Assembly (NCBI GenBank): GCA_036877525.1
Contig: JAZGTH010000075.1
Coordinates: 3,102,501-3,166,500, forward strand
DNA: 64,000 nucleotides
From: Chromobotia macracanthus
Taxonomy: Eukaryota > Chordata > Actinopteri > Cypriniformes > Botiidae
Direction of reading: 5' to 3'
The first letter of the stretch is position 1. Each line of letters begins with the position of its first letter. The notes under the pieces were generated by a model, which had not been told where the DNA came from, searched no databases, and saw only the letters and a list, made by a program, of their open reading frames with translations. Shown piece after piece: positions 55,782 to 64,000 of this stretch. Position numbers and translations under genes: made by a program.

Positions 55782-58700
55782 TTTAACAGATTACAGACCT
55801 TCTCTGTTTTGTCCGCCAGATTTATTTCCTGCTCTGTTGCCATTTAATTTTCTCCAGCGTGTCTACATGCCACGGGAGCTCTCTGTTGCCTCACTGTTAA
55901 GCAGTTAGTGTGGAGAAGGATGGATGTGGTGTAGGCAGAGGCAGAGAATTCACCGGGCCAGAGTCACAATTCCAAAGAGTGAGATCCAATGAAAGATGAG
56001 TGTGAGTTAAGTAAATGTGTATGGAAACAATCATCAGCAGGGACATGGACATGACACATTTATCTGAGGCCCTTTACGTCATTCCCCTACAGTTCAAGAA
56101 CACAATGGTCAATCTGAACCTGTAATCAACTGTTTTTCAACCCAGATTTTTAATGTACATCTGCTGGGTTTGAAACAGTCAACAGAAGTGTGTGTGTGTG
56201 TGTTTAAGACGGCTACACAGAACTCTGTGGTCAGCAGTTCTTGGGAAAAGTGAGAGAAACTGTACATGTTAATTATTTAAACCTTTGAGTGTTTCAGGTG
56301 TATTTTTGACAGTTTTTCTAAGCACCTGAAGCACTCTGGTACCAAGAAATCAAAAGTAGAAAAAAAAGGGGACGTTTTCAGGGCTGTGTTAAGTTTTCTG
56401 TGGATTTTAATGGGACTGTTGAAATAATTTCTCGATTATGATTTTTATATGTGATGTTCCTTTAAATGGAGTAGGCTGAGGTGTTATTTCATGTGTTTGG
56501 ATTATAGCATCCCTATAGAAAGATTTCAGAGGTTTCATAGATTTCAGATGACATTAAACTGGGTTTGGTTCTACAATTAATTAAACGTACTAGTTAACAA
56601 ATTACTACTGGCAGCCATCGTTTTTACTCAGTTTATCTGAAATAAATCTGACCCTTAGTGTTTAATCTTAATCTTGTTTACAGCGCGTTTGTGAGTGTAC
56701 GGAGTGTACAGTATTTATTGTATTATAACATATCAAAAGGTTTTCTGACTGACATGGGCATGTCACCTTACCAGTTCTTGCTGCTTTTGTGTATGTGATT
56801 CCAGACTATTCTTACAGACTGTCCAGAAAGACTCCTTGCAGCCTGTGAGTGTCGTACATCAGCTCGGGGCAGAATGAAGCAGCAGACAGCAGATGGGGTA
56901 AATCGAGTACATGTGCTGCACTGATTTCACAGGGATTTGGAGCGCTTGAGATGAATCAGCCTGCAGCTTGAGAAAAGCAGGTTTGGGAGCTGTCCATGGT
57001 GCTGAAGTCTGTCAGCCGAGTTGCTCACCAGTCTGCTGTATAGACAGCTGCCTGCTCTTTTATCAGCGATATCAAATGGAGCTCCCAGTTCTCTGGAAAA
57101 GCTCAGTGTCTCTCTAGATGCTCTCTAGAGAGTCTCTCTACGTGTCTCTCATAATATCTGAAGTCGATATAAAGAGCTTTTTCAAACGCAGGCATTTTAT
57201 TAATAGCTTATTTGGTGTGTGTGTTTGTTTGTTTGTTTGTATGTGCATAAAAACATTGATTCAACACTAGGAGGACTGACAGATCAAACAAGCACAACTC
57301 CGGCCCTGATAAACCACTTCCCTCCAGAGTTTAGCTCCAGCCCTTATCAAACACAACTGACATGCTAACCAAGGTCTTCAAGATTTCTTGAAAAGTAAAG
57401 GCAGTGTGGGTGTTTGATTATGGTTTGAACTAAACTCTGCAGGATTTTGGCTCTTTAGGACCGGAGCTGACCAGCTCTGCCATACATACAAGTTCAGAAG
57501 AGCATTCAGAACTTTCAAACCTAAAAACTGCATTTGTGGTGAAAGTTTTACGTGTAACACTTTACTGATCCCTGTATTACACAGTCACACATTTGTCTCT
57601 TATAAATATAAATATATAACGTTTTTGACCTTTGAGAAGGTCCCTTTCATTCTACTTTTCAGATAATTACCGCATCTGTGAAAATAAGACCATGTCCACA
57701 AATTTGACGGTTTTACACTATTTTTTCCACGGCAGTCTTAGCGAGAGCACCTGCTCCCACCGTCTCTGTCAGAAAGTTCTTTTCACCTTCCATCTTTCTC
57801 TTCCTCCTGCATTAGCATTCGCAGCGTGACACAGACCGCTCTCTTCCTTTCCGATAAAAAACTACTCGTGCTGCCACCAGAAGCTCAGCACATAAGAGAT
57901 CATTTGCTGTTTGATCGAAATAATTGCGCTTTTGAAATCGAAGCTCTTCACTTCTGCTTCTGATGGATCACGTTTAAAAAAATTGTAGAAAACTCAACAC
58001 TCCGATGAGGCGAGGGATGATCGAATGTGACTGTGTGAATATTGTTTCATGAAAATAAATGAGGTTGTGATTCATCGTCTGTTGTAATGGATGTACGTAC
58101 TGATGCTTTCAGGTTGTGTCTGTGGCATTGTGTTCTCCACATTCATGTCATGTTGCAGGTCACGAGTGAATATTGCATCTTAATTTTTCTTATTAATTGT
58201 AAAAGGTAAACTTTTTACAAGGCAGGGGGTGTAGAAATAGGACAGGAAATGATGGGAACAGCATCAGAAAATTATAAGAGCCAGACTTAAGCTTGCAAAA
58301 AATTAGTTATTTTAAATGTCAGTTAATTAAAAAAGGGTCAGATCGCATTAATAAATCACATTAATAATTTATTTGCAAATAATTAAAATATCTGTATTTA
58401 CTGGGAAAAACCACAAAATAATATGGCTGACAATTGAAGCACTGAATAAATATAAGAATGGCTTTAGAAATCAATACAGTGTTTATTTAATTTCCATATA
58501 CTTCACAATGATCCATTTTTTTTACCATAATCTCTATGTTGTTGTCAAGTCAGGTTGTTAAATTACATTTGGAGACCCCCGTGTTCTGTTCCATTTCACT
58601 GCGTTCTGTAATCACTTCTGCTAATATTTACTTGTGGGCTGTTCTGACTTTTGTCTCTTGTGTCCTCTTGTTTGTCCCACAGTTTTAGTCGGTTCTGCGT

Positions 58701-59227
58701 GTGTGTACATCTGTGATTACAGCACCAGACAGAAACGACTCTGAGCTGCTGGTTTAATCTCACTCAACAAATGACTCAAAGCATGCATGCTGAGTTTCTT
58801 TATGAAAAGCAGTCAAGCTGTAATAACGCATAGGCTAATGCGTTCTGCTCTTAGCAGGCAAGGAAATGCAGGCCATGAGATTTTCACAAGCAGGACCTGA
58901 CGACTGGGCGCAGATGATGAGCGATGAGTCAGGAAGACATTCAATTAAAATGTACGTGGTGTCGGCTGCATGATCAATCATTTAGAATAATACATTGAAA
59001 TGAATGCAGCGGACAAAGAAACGTCTGAAATCATGAACTCAGGGTGTTGAGTGAGCGCTCACTGAACGATCACATCAAGGACTTGGGGACGTCTTTTATA
59101 AGCGCTTTGGTGAATGTTCACCTTGATCTAATTTGTGTTTTAATTGTGATTTTTGTCTAGTTGGATGCTCTTTAGAATCTTTTCTTCCTTATTCACTCTA
59201 ATAACTTTTATAACTGACTGGTAATCA

Positions 59228-59373
59228 GGGTTTTTGCAGCTCAGTTGGTAGAGCATTGCGTTAGTAGCTCAAAGGTCATGGGTTCGAGTCCCAGGGAACA
59301 TCTATGATAAAATGTGTAGCTTGAATGCACTGTAAGTCATAAATGCACCTGTCTAAAAATGCATAAACCTATA
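59228..59373 (+). mobile_element. tRNA-derived SINE with intact B box
   Basis: Head TTTTTGCAGCTCAGTTGG, perfect B box GGTTCGAGTCC at 59281-59291 and CCCAGGGAAC. The tail is diverged (TAAGTCATAAATGCACCTG). The tRNA-like head is the best preserved of the set. Confidence 0.85.
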
Positions 59374-60051
59374 TGTTGCATGGTTCATGACTGTTACATG
59401 ACAGAAGTGTTGGTCGTGATGTCATTTTTTACGTTTTTTTAAAGATGTTCATTAGATATTCAGAAGAGTTGGTGTTCCTTTACTGTTTGGACAGGAAGTA
59501 ACCTTGATGTGACATCAGACAGTCATGTTTCTATCATGTAAGTAACATGTTTGGACTTTGATACCGATTCCCAGAGGTTTTCTCATGGCTTGATTACATG
59601 AAGCATGTAATATAGAGCAGATGTAACAGTTGAATCATCCGCGTGAGCTCAGAGGAGCTGATGTGTGACACACTGAGTAAAATGAATGAGGCAGAGGAAA
59701 CATACACTGATTTGTGTCTGATCTCTTCCCCTCTCATCTGTCTTTTCTCTTGACCTTTATATCTGTGACATTTTGACAGTTCAGAGGTGGAGGAGACAGA
59801 AGTGCTGCAGGGAGAGCTCTCTCTTCTGACGCTTTTCTCCAGAAAGCTCGTGTCGTGGGGCGCATGAGAACTTGACTGTGTGCTTGGCAGTGTTTGCCAC
59901 ATGTTCTTCATGTAAATGATGAAGATTAGCCAGTGTGTTGTTGAATATATGAAACTGATCTGCTGAAATCTGTTCAATTTTAACAATAAATCAACATTGT
60001 TTTTCCTGAACAGAAAAACATTCATATGGTTATGAATGTATAAGGTTGCAA

Positions 60052-60130
60052 ATGTGTGTGTGTGTGTATTTATGTATATTTGTATAAATGTGTATTTATG
60101 TATAAATGTGTGTGTGTATTTATGTATATT
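60052..60130. repeat. (GT)n / GTATTTATGTATA repeat
   Basis: A GT run followed by repeated TGTGTATTTATGTATA-like units. It explains the His-Thr/Tyr-Ile-rich antisense frame at 59594-60190. Confidence 0.85.
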
Positions 60131-60775
60131 TACTAAGACTGATGATGAGTGGATGATGCAGGCATATATATATATATATATAAATTTCACATCAGCTTTA
60201 CAGTCTTCTCACTTGATGTGCAGGCACCACACTGTTGAAAACTCTGTAACACAAAGGCAGCAGCACATTTTCATCCTGCACAGATGAATTCTGCTGAACA
60301 CATTCCCATAAACATCTCTTTCATTTCTGAAGAGGTGTAGCAGAACATCAGTCTTTCTGATAGCACACTGGCAGGGTTTGCCTGTTCCTGGAGAGTTATT
60401 CTTTGCTGGTTTTGATCAAGCAGCGAGCTTGAGGCATGCAAAAATTCAACCAGGTTTCACCATCTACTGCTTTTATCGCCTCAAACCAGGCGAAGGCGTG
60501 TGTCTCACTATCCTGCTCAACAAATGTATAGATGATAAAGAAGAGGGAGCACCTGCTGGTCCCTGAAGAGATCTTCACTGCTGCCTGTGTCCTCCACTCA
60601 CCATCACTCTCAGTAAAGAGGACATCAGCTCTGTTTATTTCCACCCTGTGTTGTAGCCAGCGAAAATGATGGCTAAAGTCTGATTTGTACTACCTGTAAC
60701 CATGGCGACCGAGCATCTCTGAATCTGAACTCATCAGTCTAGCTGAGAGTGGTGGATGGGGAAGAATATGTGATA

Positions 60776-61050
60776 CCCCAGTTAACAGAATGTTCTCAGA
60801 ACATTGGCTAAGGTTCTCTAAAAGTTATCAAAAAACATCATGCAGTGATGTCAGTAAAACATTTCAAAAAGTTGCAGAATTAAAAAAGTATGGATATTGT
60901 TCTTTTAACCCAGCCATAACATTAATACAACGTCTAAAAAAATGGACATTTTGAATGTTCTTGGCTTCATTCGTTCTTGGCTTGGCAACATTTTGTTACT
61001 TAATGAAAATGTTAGGGGAACATTCTTACAATCTAAAATTGTTAGCTGCG
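60776..61050 (+). mobile_element. MITE A copy
   Basis: From CCCCAGTTAACAGAATG to CTAAAATTGTTAGCTG, with the internal AATACAACGTCTAAAAAAAT and a short local duplication of TTCTTGGCTT near 60959-60985. Confidence 0.85.
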
Positions 61051-62704
61051 ACTGGACGATCGCCATAGCAGGAGCTGATTATAGCTTCACTGATTGTTGC
61101 GTTTGGTAATTCAGGCACGTACAGTATTCAGTGGCAGCTCTGATCATTCTTTAAATATCAGCTTATGAGTGGATTATTTTGGAGGCTTTATGGTCAAAGC
61201 TGTTGAGAAAACAGTCATAAACTCACATGAACATTACAAGAACTCATCTCTGATATATTATGCATGCAAATGACCGTTGGTTTCCAATCTGTGATGTTAG
61301 TGTTGCTTAATGGGCAATCTTTATAATGAATTGGCTATTTTAATGGCTGTTTTTGGTTGTGTAAATACTGATAGTGATTGTGGATCTGAAGATTATTTGA
61401 GGGCATGTTTTTAAAAAAACTTCCTCATTCCAAAGTCCTGTCATTTTCCAAAGTCCAATTATAAAGACAAGAGCTGTGTCAGGAAAAACATCCAGCCAGC
61501 AGTTTGATGTGAGGGATTTTTTTGGGACATAAAGGAACATAGTGTTTGTTAGCGCGGCGGATGTGTGTGTGATGTTCACGTTTCGGGTTTATGTGAAGGA
61601 TTATCTCAAACCATATAAAAGAAAATCATATAAACAACATTTAACAACATAAAAACTGGTTGAAATAAAATTAATTAGTGGATATGATGCAAATTGTGTT
61701 TATAACAGGACAACAGTTGAGCATTAGTATTTTATGATGATGTCCACAAATCGCAGATGTTACACAAGCCTTCAACAAAAAACAAAAGTTTGTATTGTCG
61801 ACAGAACTTTGTCTAGAACCCAAATTCTTCCAAATAAAAATGCTGCAAATGGTAGAACCACCTCTTTCTAAGCTGTTTATAGTGTGTATAAAGAACTTTT
61901 AGGGACCTTTATTATTTTAAGTGCATTACTATTGTTTCATACTTCTGTAATATTCATTACATGCATTACAAGCTTAAATCAGAAGAAGATTTTGCGTGCC
62001 AATGATAAAGTGTAAAGAACATGTTTAGTGCACGATTATGTCGGCCATCAGCCTGCAGGTCTTCTGCATGCCACTGTTTCTCTTGTGCCAAAAGCTACTT
62101 TGAAATGAACATGAATGTGTGAATATGTGTTGTCACGGCAACTGGTATTGTGTACTGACAAACTAGCTACGCAGCAATACATATTGCTGGTTAATTATGA
62201 CACGTTTCATCTGGAAATTTTCCTGGGGAATTGGGTTTGATTACAGCATTACAAAAACATTACAAAAGCATTGAAAGGTCCGTGCAATATTTTAACAAAA
62301 TATATAAGTGTTTGCAGTATTTCATTATTTATATGACAAGCAGTTTAGATAGAGAGGTTTGCTTGTTTAAGAATTTGAGTGCCACTGTGTGTCTTACGGT
62401 CCATTTGTAATCAGGGAAGGAAAGATTATTCTACAAAGACTTTCGAAAAGGAATTTTGTTGTGTGAATTTTTATCTTTAAAACTCTGCAGTTTCTGCGCC
62501 ACTAGCATCACCAAACAAAACAAGCAAAATAATGACTTTTCCGGCTCCTTCTTTTTCATTGGTTGGTCAAACAGATAGGCGACTTAGCTGTTCAAGTTAA
62601 TATTGCTGTGAGAAACAGTAATATTGAAAGTTTTGAAAGCATAACCGAGCCATAGTGTGTAGAGTTTCTGGAGAATTCAAAATACAGATGGTTGCCTCCT
62701 GCTT

Positions 62705-62745
62705 ATTAAAGCTGTAATCTGTAATCTGTTTGAAACATGAATCTG
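62705..62745 (+). mobile_element. MITE B terminal fragment
   Basis: TTAAAGCTGTAATCTGTAAT followed by CTGTTTGAAACATG: the terminus joined directly to the internal CAAACAG block, suggesting a deleted relic. Short, so tentative. Confidence 0.45.
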
Positions 62746-62889
62746 CAGGATGTGCTTTGTGTAGGTTTCCTTAATGTGAGTCAAATTAAACCAAAGTGAC
62801 ATTTCCTGGGAAATCGGACCTAACAGCTCAAATTATAAATTATCGTTGTGACTCAGAGTGACTCAGACTCAGGGACTCTCAGATATGAG

Positions 62890-62891
62890 AA

Positions 62892-62951
<60 letters not shown>
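62890..62951. repeat. A-tract plus (TA)n
   Basis: About 20 A residues followed by about 20 TA units. It could be a retroposon tail, but no body was recognised upstream. Confidence 0.9.
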
Positions 62952-62954
<3 letters not shown>

Positions 62955-63802
62955 AAATGTGCATTCAAATTATACAGCGTCCTTCTTCCAATATCAGAAC
63001 ACAGTTTTATATGAATCTTTCTGAGAGGCGTGATCATTTAAACTCAATGTTGACTCATAAATGAGCTGGTCTTAATGTTTATTACCCTTCTGACTCCCAC
63101 TTCATTTGACAAATCAGCAGCTTCTCTGCCTCATCTACCCCGCCTCAGCTTCCAGCTTTCACAGATATAAAATGAAAGAGCTATCTAAAACCTCCTGGCC
63201 AGTTTCTTTTCTCAGCGAGTCGACAGTAAAGTCAGTTCAGTCCTCCAGCAGTCGTATTTACTGTATCGATTGGACTCGACACTCGCCATCGTGTTTAAGG
63301 AACCTTTTTATGGTTCCCTGAAAATCAGTGGAACCCCATCTGAAAGTTATTAAGTCCCTGACAGTATGTGAATGTGTGCTAGAACTCTAGAACAGATTTA
63401 TTTTTGTGTGATGATAATAAAGTGTAATAATGTCCCGGGATGAAACCAAACAAACAAACAATGTTTGGGTATGAAAGAATGTGAATTCATGCATAATAAA
63501 TATCAAAGTACCTTAATTCTACCCGTATGTATGTGTGAGGGGTATGAAATCTAATACATACATATTAAAATACAGGTTGAATAGCCTGTTTAGTCCTTAT
63601 AGTAAATAATATTAATGGATTATGTGTGTAGCATTTCAAACACTGTCAATGAACAGTACTATTTCAATAAAATGCAATTTTAAATAAACAGGGTTTTAGA
63701 AAACATCACATTTTTTACACACTGATTTAGCAGCATCAGCAACTGTTCTGTTATTTCAGATGTTTGGAGTGAGGTCGTTCCAGCTTTAAGTAACGTGTTG
63801 TG

Positions 63803-63942
63803 TTCCTGAAGCTCAGCTGGTACAGTGTTGTGTTTGTAGTGCAAACGGTTGTGGGTTCGACTCTCAGGGAGCACACATACTGATCAGATGTAAGTTGCTT
63901 TGGAGAAAGGTGTCTGTCGAATGCATGAATGTGAATGTAGTC
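63803..63942 (+). mobile_element. tRNA-derived SINE
   Basis: Head GTTCCTGAAGCTCAGCTGG, B box GTGGGTTCGACTCTCAGGG, tail TTGCTTTGGAGAAAGGTGTC, end GAATGTGAATGTAG. Confidence 0.85.
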
Positions 63943-64000
63943 AATGATGACGTCAGATCAGCAGTTTAATATTTAAATTCAGGTCTGATCCTCCCTCGAG

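Larger units (their letters stand above)
30098..64000 (+). other. nbea: nbea intron 1 (partial, at least 33.9 kb)
   Basis: Begins at the GTAAGT donor and runs off the right edge. No further nbea exon (next expected residues LVGGEFDLEMNF-like) was found among the open frames. Contents recognised: MITE A copies, ten SINE-type copies or fragments in both orientations, MITE B and C copies, and several microsatellites, listed separately. Long stretches without recognised features are 31076-36178, 36360-40699, 40895-45056, 46761-48443, 55777-59227 and 61051-62700. They hold only short chance open frames and possible conserved non-coding blocks. Confidence 0.75.

Noticed and set aside
59228..59300. 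tRNA gene with perfect B box
   Set aside because: It is the head of a SINE; no complete cloverleaf, and the same head recurs with a SINE tail in the other copies.
59594..60190. 198-residue antisense frame
   Set aside because: Its N-terminal half is repeat translation (Ile-Tyr, His-Thr) and the rest lacks similarity or splice context.
60378..60644. 62-82 residue overlapping frames on both strands
   Set aside because: No similarity to known proteins and no splice or start support.

Overview
This is a eukaryotic window from a teleost fish, most likely a cyprinid or close relative. The evidence is GT-AG split genes, AT-rich introns full of tRNA-derived SINEs with the 'CTTTGGATAAAAGCGTCTG' tail seen in many fish SINEs, small palindromic DNA transposons, and long (TG)n, (GATA)n and (CT)n microsatellites. 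No bacterial-type gene, rRNA, functional tRNA, CRISPR array or virus-derived gene was recognised.

Two protein genes are supported, both on the + strand. The first is a complete stard13 (DLC2) gene: a Rho-family GTPase-activating protein with SAM, serine-rich linker, RhoGAP and START domains. It has 14 coding exons from 5342 to 27955. They join in one frame to 1118 residues, close to the roughly 1110 residues of the human protein, and all 13 introns are GT-AG. Intron 1 is 12.8 kb, whereas exons 5 to 14 are packed into about 5 kb. A poly(A) signal lies at 28254.

The second is the first coding exon of nbea (neurobeachin), 29843-30097, encoding 85 residues in a CpG-rich segment. Everything from 30098 to the window end is read as the start of its very large intron 1. 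No further nbea exon and no nested gene was recognised there.

Layout: 1-5341 is non-coding 5' flank of stard13, with a GATA repeat and a 570-bp TG-rich tract. 5342-27955 is stard13. 27956 to about 28280 is its 3' UTR. About 28280-29842 is a short intergenic/promoter interval carrying a minisatellite of palindromes. 30098-64000 is nbea intron 1, rich in SINEs and MITEs.

The two genes are not a functional unit. One regulates Rho GTPases at focal adhesions and lipid contact sites; the other is a neuronal trafficking scaffold. They are neighbours on human chromosome 13 too, though there in a different relative orientation and with RFC3 between them.

The most notable non-genic signals are: a MITE-like family (ends CCCAGCTAACA...) with at least 13 copies in 64 kb, one split by a SINE; 12 copies of the perfect palindrome AATGCATGCATT in a roughly 19-bp register about 350 bp upstream of the nbea start; a perfect 27-bp inverted repeat in stard13 intron 1; and an inverted SINE pair in nbea intron 1. 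No clearly new biological system was found.
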